Assembly: GCA_937949745.1 (NCBI GenBank)
Contig: CALECM010000132.1
Span: 1-64,000 of the forward strand
Direction: 5' to 3'
Origin: an uncultured Bacteroidales bacterium
GTDB taxonomy: Bacteria > Bacteroidota > Bacteroidia > Bacteroidales > WCHB1-69
Length of the DNA stretch: 64,000 bases
Of this stretch, positions 35,101 to 43,951 are shown piece after piece. A program made the position numbers and the translations under genes. Below the pieces are notes generated by a model. It was not told the DNA's origin. It did no database searches and saw only the letters and a program-made list of their open reading frames with translations. The first letter of the stretch is position 1. Each line of letters begins with the position of its first letter.

Positions 35101-36358
35101 TAAATACGATCGCTCCAATCCCGAAAAATGGAAACCGGTTTACGAGGCTCCGAACGAAAAGTTATGGGAAATCAAAAATCAACTGAAAAACGAGCTGATC
35201 CATGAAGTAAAAGAATTACTGCACCGGCAGATGATGAGACGGAATGAGTCTCCTTCATTTATGATGGATACACTCCACGCTATCCGCCCGCAATCCTTAT
35301 TAGTAGGATTCGCACGACGTTTCGCTACATATAAAAGGGCACATTTGCTTTTTTCCAATGAGGATAAACTGAATCAACTGGTCAATAATCCGGAAAAGCC
35401 CGTCACTTTCCTGTTTGCCGGAAAAGCTCATCCGAATGATAAAGCCGGACAGGACCTGATCAAAAGAATAATTGAATTTTCCCGAAAACCGAATTTCATC
35501 GGAAAAATACTGTTTGTGGAAAATTATGATATGCGCTTAGCCAAGAAAATGGTCTCCGGATGTGATGTATGGCTCAACACTCCGACCCGGCTCATGGAAG
35601 CTTCCGGTACAAGCGGGGAAAAAGCCGTGATGAACGGCGTATTGAACTTCAGCGTGGCGGACGGTTGGTGGGCGGAAGGTTATGTAAAAGATGCCGGATG
35701 GGAGATTACGGAAAAGACTACCTATGAGAATACCGCTTTACAGGATGAACTGGATGTTACCAAGCTTTATTATATCCTGGAAGAACAAATTACACCCGCC
35801 TTCTATCAAAGGAATGAAAAAGGTATTCCGGATGAATGGGTTATGATGATGAAAAATAACTTCTTTGAGATCGCACCGCATTTCACCATGAAACGGCAAC
35901 TGGACGATTATTACGATAAATATTACAGGAAGCTTGAGACCCGTTCCGACCTTCTCAGGGAAAATAACATGGAAAATGCCGCATATCTTGTACAATGGAA
36001 AAATAAAATGTTATCAGCCTGGGATAATATCGAGATCGTGGAAATTGAAATTCCCAACACGGATCATGGCGTATTCTGCCTGGGTACTAAACTGGAATTT
36101 ACGGTTAAAGCAAAACTGGGAAATATCAAACCTGAAAATGTTAAATTGGAAGTACTTTTCTTGGACAGGGAAAAAGGAAAGGAGAAGCTACTGGCGAAAA
36201 AAGAATTTCGGTTGCTTGATACGGAAAATAATACTTCCACCTATCACTGTGAAACGACGGCTGATTATGTCGGGGAGTGGAATTGGGCCATCCGGATGAT
36301 TCCCCGGCATGATTTATTACCACATGATACGGATTTTAATTTAGTGAAATGGATATAA
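32135..36358 (+). CDS. Fused GT3 glycogen synthase and alpha-glucan phosphorylase
   Basis: This 1407-residue protein joins opposite activities of glycogen metabolism. Residues 1 to about 560 resemble eukaryotic-type GT3 glycogen synthase (FETSWEICNKVGGIYTVIS at the N-terminus; FPSYYEPWGYTPLESAAFG nucleotide-sugar site). From about 580, NNLWWSWNYEARELF marks the DUF3417 segment, followed by the alpha-glucan phosphorylase core (YFSMEFGISNELKIFSGGLG, HLNEGHAAFL, and GTSGEKAVMNG with the PLP-binding Lys at about residue 1163). The C-terminal 120 residues form an extra beta-rich domain. Such fusions are known in Bacteroidota. The synthase half would extend glycogen from NDP-glucose; the phosphorylase half releases glucose-1-phosphate. 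The key motifs of both halves are intact. Confidence 0.93.
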   Translation: MKKIDYIFETSWEICNKVGGIYTVISTKAITMVDQFKDNYICIGPDISRETDTDSDFIEDPALFRNWKEQARKEGLRVRTGRWNIKGNPIVILVDFTPFFERKNDIFTQFWLQYKLDSISGQWDYIEPALFGYAAAKVIESYYNFYCYASDGIIAQFHEWMTGTGILYLKSKVPQAATVFTTHATVLGRAIAGNGLPLYGKMEEYDPEETAARFGVQSKQSLEAIAANEADAFTTVSAITGKECTNFLGKDIDALTINGFENDFVPQGNDYNTKRTTARKKLICVATALLQDPLPEDTLLVITSGRYEYRNKGLDLFIESLAKLKEKNPQRELVAFFMVPAGISGERDDLIQRMETSIGPYPASHDYVTHPLHDPKNDPIINGFEKYNLDNSPASKVKVIFVPVYLNGHDGIFNMSYYDLLIGFDLSVFPSYYEPWGYTPLESAAFGIPTVTTSLAGFGKWVSENFPKGKSVWVVERDDTNDREVSDEIADALDYFLGCSIQDMVKHAETSIGISQHALWRNLFEFYQEAYEIALFKSSRRHELYKDKSSRIGFLSNKTEKNIIKWNKITIKSDLPAPLDRLTELANNLWWSWNYEARELFEEIIGINYWKEHDENPVFLLQMLPLERIELFKKNQDYLNKLDKVYHEFKTYMGEPRTRPEKKVAYFSMEFGISNELKIFSGGLGMLAGDYLKEASDSNVDMIGVGLLYRCGYFTQEISASGEQVHLYPKQSFSKLPIHPLKDENDQWFKVSMALPGRNMYARIWRVDVGRIPLYLLDTDFTENWEEDRKTTASLYGGDPENRIKQEILLGIGGIRLLNLLGIKPSVFHLNEGHAAFLSLERLRNIMQENHLPLQTAIELVRASSLYTTHTPVPAGHDTFSEDLMRKYFSQYPERYNITWEEFMALGRSKPDNHYDKFSMSILACRLCQEVNGVSRLHGKVTRQMFAYLYEGHFAGELHVGYVTNGVHYPTWTHKIWQELHTELFGEDFKYDRSNPEKWKPVYEAPNEKLWEIKNQLKNELIHEVKELLHRQMMRRNESPSFMMDTLHAIRPQSLLVGFARRFATYKRAHLLFSNEDKLNQLVNNPEKPVTFLFAGKAHPNDKAGQDLIKRIIEFSRKPNFIGKILFVENYDMRLAKKMVSGCDVWLNTPTRLMEASGTSGEKAVMNGVLNFSVADGWWAEGYVKDAGWEITEKTTYENTALQDELDVTKLYYILEEQITPAFYQRNEKGIPDEWVMMMKNNFFEIAPHFTMKRQLDDYYDKYYRKLETRSDLLRENNMENAAYLVQWKNKMLSAWDNIEIVEIEIPNTDHGVFCLGTKLEFTVKAKLGNIKPENVKLEVLFLDREKGKEKLLAKKEFRLLDTENNTSTYHCETTADYVGEWNWAIRMIPRHDLLPHDTDFNLVKWI

Positions 36359-36368
36359 CACTTTCTTT

Positions 36369-36959
36369 ATGCTGCTCGACGATTTAAAATCCTATAAAAT
36401 TTACCTGGCTTCCAAATCTCCCAGAAGGCATCAGTTGATGACCGGAATGGATATTGATTATGAATATCTTCCTCTGGATGTGGAAGAACATTATCCCGAA
36501 GGATTATCACCGGTAGAAATTGCCGAATATCTTTCACGGCTGAAATTATCACCTGTCCGGGAGAATGATCATTCCGCCAATACGATCTTTATCGCTTGCG
36601 ATACGATTGTGGTGTCGTCAGGTAACATCATCGGTAAACCCAAAGATGAAGCGGATGCCGTCCGCATCCTGAAAATATTATCGGGAAAAGAACATACCGT
36701 TGTGAGCGGATTAACCGTAATGCGGAATGGTAAATATCTCACTTCGCATAAAACCACACTGGTAAAATTCAAAGAATTAACCGACGAAGAAATCACCTAT
36801 TATTTAGATCGCTATAAACCTATGGACAAAGCCGGTGCTTACGGAATCCAGGAATGGATCGGATATATCGGAATTGAATACGTGGAAGGCTCTTTCTATA
36901 ATATTATGGGATTACCCACTAAATTACTTTGGGATATGCTGGATGAGATAATCCGTTAA
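36369..36959 (+). CDS. maf: Maf-like nucleoside triphosphate pyrophosphatase
   Basis: This 196-residue cytoplasmic protein has the Maf signature IYLASKSPRRHQLM (residues 11-24), IFIACDTIVVSSGNIIGKP and AGAYGIQEWIGYIG. Maf proteins hydrolyse non-canonical nucleotides such as dTTP, UTP or modified bases to the monophosphate. Motifs match the YhdE/dTTP-UTP type more than YceF, but the exact substrate is not certain. It starts 10 bp after the glycogen gene and may be co-transcribed. Confidence 0.93.
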   Translation: MLLDDLKSYKIYLASKSPRRHQLMTGMDIDYEYLPLDVEEHYPEGLSPVEIAEYLSRLKLSPVRENDHSANTIFIACDTIVVSSGNIIGKPKDEADAVRILKILSGKEHTVVSGLTVMRNGKYLTSHKTTLVKFKELTDEEITYYLDRYKPMDKAGAYGIQEWIGYIGIEYVEGSFYNIMGLPTKLLWDMLDEIIR

Positions 36960-37002
36960 CCGTACGGGGACGGTTTAAATCCCGTAAGTCGGATTTATGT
37001 AT

Positions 37003-37010
37003 TACCTTTG
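37003..37010 (+). promoter_or_regulatory. -7 box TACCTTTG of the TatD gene
   Basis: Exact TAnnTTTG match, 19 bp before ATG 37030. It lies inside the longer in-frame extension from ATG 36997, which supports the later start. Confidence 0.6.
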
Positions 37011-37029
37011 CATCCAAAACAGTGAAGGC

Positions 37030-37806
37030 ATGCATTATATAGATACCCACGCCCATTTATATAAGGAATACTATCCTCAAAATTTCGAACAAACGGTTAA
37101 CCGAGCCATAGAAGCCGATGTAAAGCAGATCATATTACCGTGCGTCACCTCAGCCAATATCCCTGAAATTTTAGAAGCGGCCGACCAATATCCGGAAAAT
37201 CTTTATCCTTTGATCGGACTACATCCCACGGACGTCAGAAAAGAAACTTTCGAAGAAGAATTAAAAAAATTAAAAATTCATTTATCCGATTCCCGTGTGG
37301 TAGGTATAGGCGAGATCGGAATTGACCTTTACTGGGATAAAGAAACGCTGGCAGAACAGGAAATCGCTTTCAGGACACAATTGGAATGGGCCAGGGATTT
37401 CAAATTGCCGCTTTCCCTACATGTGAGGGACGCCTATGCGGAAACCTTCAAAATCATCGGTGAATTCAAAAAAGACGGCCTGAAAGGTGCCATGCACTGT
37501 TTTTCCGGTGGTATACAGGAAGCCAAATGGGCGGTTGAACATGGATTTTATCTGGGAATCGGTGGTGTGGTAACTTTTAAAAATAACAAATTGCAACATA
37601 TAATCCTCGAGATCGGGCTCGATCACCTGGTGTTGGAAACCGACGCGCCTTTTCTGGCCCCGGTACCTTTCAGGGGAAAGACCAATGAGAGTGCCTACAT
37701 CCCGTATATCGCCGAAAAAGTAGCCCAACTATTTGAAATTCCGGCAGAAACCGTCATGCAGGTTACAACCGCAAACGCCCTTAAAATATTTGACAGACTA
37801 AAATAG
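37030..37806 (+). CDS. TatD-family metal-dependent hydrolase (DNase)
   Basis: This 258-residue TIM-barrel protein has the TatD motifs YIDTHAHLY, GEIGIDLYWD, LHVRDAY, MHCFSGG and LETDAPFLAP, which bind two metals. Members act as 3'-5' DNA/RNA exonucleases in repair and in DNA fragmentation. ATG 37030 (MHYIDTHAH) is chosen because the promoter box overlaps the upstream extension. All metal ligands visible in the family are present. Confidence 0.93.
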   Translation: MHYIDTHAHLYKEYYPQNFEQTVNRAIEADVKQIILPCVTSANIPEILEAADQYPENLYPLIGLHPTDVRKETFEEELKKLKIHLSDSRVVGIGEIGIDLYWDKETLAEQEIAFRTQLEWARDFKLPLSLHVRDAYAETFKIIGEFKKDGLKGAMHCFSGGIQEAKWAVEHGFYLGIGGVVTFKNNKLQHIILEIGLDHLVLETDAPFLAPVPFRGKTNESAYIPYIAEKVAQLFEIPAETVMQVTTANALKIFDRLK

Positions 37807-38055
37807 GGTTTTAAAGAATCCTACTTTCATAATTTTATCATAAATAGTCAATAAGATAGAGAATAGGTTATTTTATCTCTATAATCTAATTATTTTGGAA
37901 ACAAAGAACCTGATTTCCGGCCGGTAAGATATTAGCCGTCTTTAATTATTTGAACAAAATGGACAAAAAGGCTATTTTATATATATAAAAATGCTTTTCT
38001 AATCCAGCAGCCTCATTACGAATAAATTAAAAACAAAAAATATCTTATACTTATA
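37807..38055. other. Intergenic region before kamA
   Basis: About 250 bp, AT-rich. It contains an inverted repeat ATAGAGA (37856-37862) / TCTCTAT (37876-37882) of unknown role. No clear TAnnTTTG box was seen near the kamA start, so its promoter is not resolved. Confidence 0.4.
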
Positions 38056-39591
38056 ATGGAAGAAAAAAACACTAATTTTTACTATCAACCCCGTGCTTAC
38101 AATACAATACCTTTATGGAAGAACATTACGAAAGAACAATGGGAAGATCCTGCCTGGCAAAGAAAAAATGCGATCAGGACGGTCGACCAGCTTAAACAGG
38201 TTATTACCCTTACCCCGCATCAGGTGGAAACTATTTCCAGTACAGTAGAGACCATGAGGCAGGAAGGGAAAGATCCGCTTCGAATCACGCCTTACTACGC
38301 TTCTTTGATGCAGGAAAATCCTTTCGAACCGGTCTTTTTTGGAGACCGCAATTTAAAAAGACTTGATCCTATTTTCTGGCAAAGCGTCCCGACTCCCGCT
38401 AACCTTCTTTTCCCCAATGCCGGCAAAGAAGCGGCCATGAAAGAAGGTTCACGTAGTTTCGGAGCTGCTTATCAGCGATATCCTAACCGGGTTGCACTCC
38501 TGGTGGCCGAAAATACCAGCTGCGCTTCTTATTGTGTGCATTGTCAGCGGGCAAAATCTTTAGACAGTACCATAGAGGTAACACAGGAAGAGATTGATCG
38601 CGGACTGTTTTATATCGGATATAACAAAAACATTAACGAAGTGCTGGTAACCGGAGGCGACGCCCTGATGATCAGTGAAAAGCGTTTACGCTATATATTG
38701 GAAGAGTTGAGTAAAATACCGCATCTCCGGTCCATAAGAATAGCGACCCGGGTACCGGTTGTTCTGCCTATGGCTATTACGGATGAATTATTACAACTGA
38801 TCACTGATTCGGCAAACCGATATAATACGGGAATTGAAAAATATGTTTACTTCATGACCCATATCAATCATTTCCAGGAAATCACGGAAGATCTCGCCAA
38901 AGCCATCAGGAAGATTAACCGCCATGGATTCACGGTAAGGAACCAGACCGTTTTACTGAATCATGTCAACGACAGCTACAGGACATTGGCGGAAACATTC
39001 CGCAGGATGTTCTGGGTCGGCGTTCATCCCTATTATCTTTTACAATGCCACAAGGAAAAAGGACTGATCCATTTTATCATACCAATCCAGGTAGGAAAAA
39101 TTTACATGAAACATTTGCAGGGATGGTTATCGGGAATTACCGTACCGCGCTACGCGGTGAACATAGAAGGAGGAGGCGGAAAAGTTTTACTGATGCCTTC
39201 CGGCCATGATACCCTGAACCTGAATGCCACTTTAGACGCAAAAATCACGGAAAGCGCAGCAGACGTGCATACATGGGACGATAAGAAAATATATTCCTAC
39301 GAAGCATTAGGTCGGGCTACCAGGGCGGAATATGAAGAGGCAGTTAAAATTATGGACGATTTTATCGGGAAAAAGGGATATTTTCTACCGAAAGTCATCA
39401 TTATCGACAAAAACGGGAAACATATCGAAACGACCAACCGTACCCGGTTACCTTCTTTTGAAAGGAGCAGAAAATCGGAATTACTCGATTATGAATTATT
39501 TACCAAAGATATGCCGCTTACCAATCCGGCGAAGATCAAAGATAAACTGGAAGCCGAATATCAGAAAAAGAAATCCTCGGATAACGATTAA
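38056..39591 (+). CDS. KamA-family radical SAM aminomutase, probably not lysine-specific
   Basis: This 511-residue PLP-dependent radical SAM enzyme has the [4Fe-4S] motif CASYCVHC (Cys156, Cys160, Cys163), VTGGDALM, and GGGGK with the likely PLP-binding Lys376. Lysine 2,3-aminomutase binds its substrate through two aspartates (in QCD and VVDAPGGGG). Here the equivalents are His332 (QCHKEKG) and Asn369 (YAVNIEGGGG). Clostridial glutamate 2,3-aminomutase has Lys and Asn at these places, so an acidic or other amino acid is a more likely substrate than lysine. The reaction would be migration of the alpha-amino group to the beta carbon. The C-terminal 120 residues form a long tail. No kamDE or kdd genes for lysine fermentation are adjacent. 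Confidence 0.85.
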   Translation: MEEKNTNFYYQPRAYNTIPLWKNITKEQWEDPAWQRKNAIRTVDQLKQVITLTPHQVETISSTVETMRQEGKDPLRITPYYASLMQENPFEPVFFGDRNLKRLDPIFWQSVPTPANLLFPNAGKEAAMKEGSRSFGAAYQRYPNRVALLVAENTSCASYCVHCQRAKSLDSTIEVTQEEIDRGLFYIGYNKNINEVLVTGGDALMISEKRLRYILEELSKIPHLRSIRIATRVPVVLPMAITDELLQLITDSANRYNTGIEKYVYFMTHINHFQEITEDLAKAIRKINRHGFTVRNQTVLLNHVNDSYRTLAETFRRMFWVGVHPYYLLQCHKEKGLIHFIIPIQVGKIYMKHLQGWLSGITVPRYAVNIEGGGGKVLLMPSGHDTLNLNATLDAKITESAADVHTWDDKKIYSYEALGRATRAEYEEAVKIMDDFIGKKGYFLPKVIIIDKNGKHIETTNRTRLPSFERSRKSELLDYELFTKDMPLTNPAKIKDKLEAEYQKKKSSDND

Positions 39592-39654
39592 ATATCATTC
39601 CGGAAAATAATCCGCATCATCCCTATACGGGAATTCCAGGTTAAAAGATTTTCT

Positions 39655-39662
39655 TACTTTTG
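39655..39662 (+). promoter_or_regulatory. -7 box TACTTTTG of the 179-residue lipoprotein gene
   Basis: Exact TAnnTTTG match, 17 bp before ATG 39680. Confidence 0.55.
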
Positions 39663-39679
39663 TAAGTAAATTATTTACG

Positions 39680-40219
39680 ATGAATTTGCTTAAATACTTA
39701 CCACTACTGATTATTCCTGTCCTGCTCGTTAATTGCCGTAACAGCATTTCGGGAAAAGGAGCCGATCTGTATGCAGACTCTATCCTGGAGATGCAAACCA
39801 AAAGTATCGTCCAGCTGGACAGCTTTTTCCAATCCCTTTATTATCCTGAATACCCGGTAGATGAATTTTACCGGAAAGCCTTACAGTCAAATTCGGATTT
39901 TAATTCGGGAATGGAAGATGTGAATATATTCAAACAAAATGCCGGACTTTATCAGGCCGGCAAAAATACCTGTTCCACCATCGACCGTATTTTAAAGACC
40001 GAGGGAACCGGGTTGCTGGCATTATATCCGCTTACCTACAGCGCGGGCGGCAGCCTTTACCAGCATCGTATGGATAGCATTATCAAAGCCTCAATCGCGC
40101 AGGTTACACAACAGCAGATCGTTTTTGATTCTGTCCTTACCGCCTTCTTAAACGAATATGGCTTTGACGTGATCAAGGATACAACATTTATCACCCGTAC
40201 GGAAGCCTCGGAAAAATAA
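39680..40219 (+). CDS. Predicted lipoprotein of unknown function
   Basis: This 179-residue protein starts with a signal sequence and lipobox (LLIIPVLLVNC, Cys19), so it is probably anchored in the envelope. The mature part is mostly helical in appearance and contains no motif I recognise. There are short hydrophobic patches (ALYPLTYSAGGSLY) but no clear membrane segment. It has its own promoter and lies 13 bp before the PHP phosphatase gene, with which it may form an operon. Confidence 0.8.
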   Translation: MNLLKYLPLLIIPVLLVNCRNSISGKGADLYADSILEMQTKSIVQLDSFFQSLYYPEYPVDEFYRKALQSNSDFNSGMEDVNIFKQNAGLYQAGKNTCSTIDRILKTEGTGLLALYPLTYSAGGSLYQHRMDSIIKASIAQVTQQQIVFDSVLTAFLNEYGFDVIKDTTFITRTEASEK

Positions 40220-40232
40220 CAGATCATCTTTT

Positions 40233-41069
40233 ATGAAATGTAATTACCATACCCATTCTACCTATTGTGACGGTAAAGACCCGATCATCCGCTTTGCGGA
40301 AAAAGCTGTGGAGAACCATATTAATCAGTTAGGCTTCTCTTCCCACGCTCCTATTTCTCCTAATTATGATTTCACGATTGAGGAAACACAAATACCCAGT
40401 TATCTTAAAGATATTCAACAAGCTCAATTAATGTATCCCGGTATTGAATTGTTTTCCGGACTGGAATGCGATTTTATACCGGGGATTACTAAACCTTTCA
40501 GTTATTACAAAAAATCTTACGGACTGGATTTCATTATAGGAGGCGTACATCTGGTGAAACCAACTGATAACGAAGGAATCTGGTTCATAGACGGTCCAAA
40601 GCGGGAATCTTACGATAATGGCCTGGCTCAGTTTTTCCATGGAGATATTAAGAAAGCGGTAACACGTTTCTGGGAGCAATCTTTTGAGATGATCGAAACC
40701 CAGTCATTCGACATTATCGCCCATTTAGATAAGATCAAAATGCATAACCAGGGCCGTTTCTTTAAAGAAGACGAATCATGGTACCTTCAGTTGGTGGATC
40801 AGGCTATAAAATTAATTTCCCGGCACAACCTGATCATTGAAGTAAATTCCCGGGGAATATACAAAGGACGCTGTCCCGATTTCTATCCTTCGGATTATAT
40901 CCTGGATCAGGTAGCGGAATTAAGGATACCCTGTATCATCAGTTCCGATGCCCACCAGGCTGATGACCTTAGTTTACTTTACGAGGAATCCGTCGATAAA
41001 CTGAAAAGTTTCGGTATTCATTATCTGGTAAAGTTAGAGGACGGAAAATGGAGCGAGTATCCGATATAA
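40233..41069 (+). CDS. PHP-domain histidinol-phosphatase (HisJ/HisK type)
   Basis: This 278-residue protein has PHP metal-site motifs: NYHTHSTYCDG at the N-terminus, LGFSSHAPI, LFSGLECDFI, IGGVHLV, AHLDKIKMH, IEVNSRGI and SSDAHQADDL. This order matches histidinol-phosphate phosphatase of the HisJ family, which makes histidinol in histidine synthesis. Related PHP phosphoesterases with other substrates cannot be excluded because no his genes are nearby. It converges with xseA 7 bp away. Confidence 0.85.
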   Translation: MKCNYHTHSTYCDGKDPIIRFAEKAVENHINQLGFSSHAPISPNYDFTIEETQIPSYLKDIQQAQLMYPGIELFSGLECDFIPGITKPFSYYKKSYGLDFIIGGVHLVKPTDNEGIWFIDGPKRESYDNGLAQFFHGDIKKAVTRFWEQSFEMIETQSFDIIAHLDKIKMHNQGRFFKEDESWYLQLVDQAIKLISRHNLIIEVNSRGIYKGRCPDFYPSDYILDQVAELRIPCIISSDAHQADDLSLLYEESVDKLKSFGIHYLVKLEDGKWSEYPI

Positions 41070-41076
41070 AGATTTC

Positions 41077-42465
41077 TTATTCTACCATACTCTCAATTTC
41101 ACCATTGTAAAATTTAGTCACGATCTTGTTCCCCGGTTTAAGATCGTTCTTATCCGATACGGCTTTACGATTAAAAAAAGTAATACTATATCCGCGTTTG
41201 AGAATATTATCGGGATGTAACAAAGAAATCTTGGACTCCATGGCGGCTATCTCCCGGCTGTTTTTATCCAATAACTGTTTTGAAAGATAAAAACTCATTT
41301 TATAATGACTTCGCAATTGTTCTTTTTGTGCGGATAAGATTCCGGTGCAGGCAAATTTTAATCTTTCCTTAATTTGTTTAATCTCTGAAGAGCGGTCATG
41401 AAGTAATTTCCCGGTTATATATTTCCGGTTGCTTTCAAGTTGTTGTAATTTATGTTTTTCCGTGGTGATGATCTTCAATGCGATATGATCACGGGTATGT
41501 TGCGATGCGGCGAGTTGTAATCCGGCATTCCGGATCAGATTAAATCCGTAACTCCCGATAAAGCCTTTATATTCCTCAATCCGTTTATCAAAATCCCGGA
41601 ATTTTTCAATCAGGAAATTGGCTACATCGGTAGGTGTAATTTTACTTTGGAAAGCGACCATATCCGTGACTGTAATATTTGTGGAATGGCCTATGCCGGC
41701 TATGACCGGTAAAGGAAACGTAGCGACCGCACTGGCCAACTCATAATCATCATAACAGGTAAGCCCCACATCTCCACCGCCGCCCCGGATGATCACCACG
41801 CAATCATATCGGTGAAGCTGGGTTTTGATCTCTTCCAAACGGGCCGTAATCGTAGTAATCGCTTTATCTCCCTGAAGTATGGACGGATAAAGTGTGCATT
41901 CGAATTTGTATTGATACGGATTATTCTGTAAGGTAACCATAAAATCGCCATATCCCTTGCTTGTTTCCACGGAGATCACCGCAATCCGTTTAGGTAATAA
42001 AGGCCATTCTCTTTCTTTGTTGGAAGTAAAAATATTTTCTTTTTTTAAACGGTCGATCACCATCGTTTTGTTCCTGATGAGCTCTCCAACGGTATAAGTA
42101 GGTTCCACATCCTGGATATGTAATGATAAACCGTATTTAACGTCAAATTCTATGGTGGCCAGACATAAAATGCTGATACCTTCTTTCATGGGCTCGCCGG
42201 TTATCCTGGTGAAACGTTCGTTGATATCCCTGAACTGGGAAGACCAGATGATAGCCCGCATCTGCGTTTTAATTTTGGCACCTTCCTTTTCAACCAGTTC
42301 AGGATAACAATGCCCTGAATGCGGATAATAATTGAGTTTAACAATTTCCGCCTTTATATAATAAGGATGTGGATATGTACGGGTGATAACGGTCTCGATG
42401 CTCTTTAAAATCTCAGTGAGCGTATATACCGGCTTTTCGTTAAATGTTTCCCTGTTCTGAACCAT
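41077..42465 (-). CDS. xseA: Exodeoxyribonuclease VII large subunit
   Basis: This 462-residue protein has an N-terminal OB-fold region (KAEIVKLNYYPHSGHCYPEL) and the core catalytic segment (RIAVISVETSKGYGDFM, VIIRGGGGDVGLTCYDDYEL and GIGHSTNITVTDMVA), followed by a long coiled-coil that normally binds the XseB subunit. Exo VII degrades single-stranded DNA to oligonucleotides. The ATG overlaps the stop codon of pyrC by one base (TAATG), so translation is probably coupled. The small subunit gene xseB, usually adjacent, is not seen here. Confidence 0.95.
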   Translation of the reverse strand: MVQNRETFNEKPVYTLTEILKSIETVITRTYPHPYYIKAEIVKLNYYPHSGHCYPELVEKEGAKIKTQMRAIIWSSQFRDINERFTRITGEPMKEGISILCLATIEFDVKYGLSLHIQDVEPTYTVGELIRNKTMVIDRLKKENIFTSNKEREWPLLPKRIAVISVETSKGYGDFMVTLQNNPYQYKFECTLYPSILQGDKAITTITARLEEIKTQLHRYDCVVIIRGGGGDVGLTCYDDYELASAVATFPLPVIAGIGHSTNITVTDMVAFQSKITPTDVANFLIEKFRDFDKRIEEYKGFIGSYGFNLIRNAGLQLAASQHTRDHIALKIITTEKHKLQQLESNRKYITGKLLHDRSSEIKQIKERLKFACTGILSAQKEQLRSHYKMSFYLSKQLLDKNSREIAAMESKISLLHPDNILKRGYSITFFNRKAVSDKNDLKPGNKIVTKFYNGEIESMVE

Positions 42466-43652
42466 TAATAAACCTCTTTTCCAGATTTAAAAGTATGCAG
42501 TATCCGGCCATAAACTTCTTTCCCGTTAAAAGGAGTATTTTTTCCTTTGGAGACAAATGTGGAAGAATCAATAATATATGGATTGACCACATCAACGATT
42601 ACCAAATCGGCCTCCATGCCTGTCCGGATTTTTCCCTTATTAAGTTTCATCATGGCCGAAGGTGTGGCAGACATTAGCTTCATCAGACGGGATAAAGTTA
42701 TTTTACCTGTTTTAACCAAAGCCGTATAGCTTAAGGCAAAAGCGATCTCAAGTCCGGTCATTCCCGGCGCCCCGTTTTGTTTATCCTCCAAAGAGTGGGG
42801 AGCGTGGTCAGTGGCAATGGCATCTATAATTCCGTCCTGGATACCTTTGATCAGCGCATCCACATCTTCCTGTTCGCGGAAAGGAGGATTAACCCGGTAA
42901 TGGCCGGTTTCTTCTCCCGTTGCCGTAATATGGTGAGGCGTAACTTCGCAGCTGACCGCCAAACCTTTGGCTTTCGCCTCCGCGATGGCATTGACCACTT
43001 CTTTGGTACTGACGTGACAAAAATGAATACGGCCTCCGGTTTCCTCAATTAAGGCAAGATCGCGGAAGGTCATCAAATTCTCAGCTTTCCTCATATCGGT
43101 CTTACTGTAACGGCTGTCTTCCTCATGAGCCATGACCGTAATATCTTTCGCTTTACATATGGTAAAAATATCCTTCATTACCTGATCATCGTTAACGCCT
43201 TTGCCATCATCCGTTACAAACAATATTTCTCCCGGCGCCAATGCTTTAAGATGATCGTAATCCCGGCCTTCCAGATTTTTGGTCATACTCATGGTCTGGT
43301 TGGCAAATACAAGTCCGACCTCCGCCACACGCCGTTCCACATCCCGTACAATATCCATGGAACTGCAAACAGGGTTGGTGTTGGGCATAAGGTTCACAGC
43401 GGTATATCCTCCTTTTACAGCGGCCCGGCTTCCGGAAGCCACATCTTCTTTATAAGTATAACCCGGATCCCTGAAATGAACGTGAAGATCCGTGAAAGCA
43501 GGAAGGAGCAGCACATCCTGTCCGTTAAAATCCAGTATCCGGTCATCGGAAGATAGGTTTTCCCCTATTTCCACGATCAAACCGTCCGCTATTCTGATAT
43601 CCCCGTAAAAATCCTGGGAATCATCCACTATATGAACATTTTTAATGAGCAT
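42465..43652 (-). CDS. pyrC: Dihydroorotase
   Basis: This 395-residue amidohydrolase makes dihydroorotate from carbamoyl aspartate in pyrimidine synthesis. Metal-site motifs are FTDLHVHFRDPGYTYKED, MAHEEDSRY, HFCHVSTKEV and AIATDHAPHS. This is the class I (PyrC/AllB-like) type. ATG 43652 is chosen; the in-frame TTG at 43673 overlaps the -7 box. The following xseA gene overlaps it by one base. Confidence 0.93.
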   Translation of the reverse strand: MLIKNVHIVDDSQDFYGDIRIADGLIVEIGENLSSDDRILDFNGQDVLLLPAFTDLHVHFRDPGYTYKEDVASGSRAAVKGGYTAVNLMPNTNPVCSSMDIVRDVERRVAEVGLVFANQTMSMTKNLEGRDYDHLKALAPGEILFVTDDGKGVNDDQVMKDIFTICKAKDITVMAHEEDSRYSKTDMRKAENLMTFRDLALIEETGGRIHFCHVSTKEVVNAIAEAKAKGLAVSCEVTPHHITATGEETGHYRVNPPFREQEDVDALIKGIQDGIIDAIATDHAPHSLEDKQNGAPGMTGLEIAFALSYTALVKTGKITLSRLMKLMSATPSAMMKLNKGKIRTGMEADLVIVDVVNPYIIDSSTFVSKGKNTPFNGKEVYGRILHTFKSGKEVY

Positions 43653-43670
43653 ATTAACATTTTTAGATTG

Positions 43671-43678
43671 CAAAGATA
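43671..43678 (-). promoter_or_regulatory. -7 box TATCTTTG of pyrC
   Basis: Minus-strand exact TAnnTTTG match, 18 bp before ATG 43652. Confidence 0.6.
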
Positions 43679-43951
43679 CAATAAAGCCGCCAAATGATTA
43701 TTTCAGGACGTCAAAACCATTGGTTATAAAATACAGTATTCCATAAGATTATAAATCGGGAATGAAATCCCGGCATTACATAAAAATACCTGTTCAGTAT
43801 TAATAAAGTTATAGATTCTATTTTTAACTTTTTAATATTACATTTCCGAAAGAAATAAATATCATCCATAATCAGGTATTTACATCAAGGAATAACCGTA
43901 TATATTGATTTTTCCCATTTTCCGTCCTCGGGGCTGATTAATATTTTTCAC

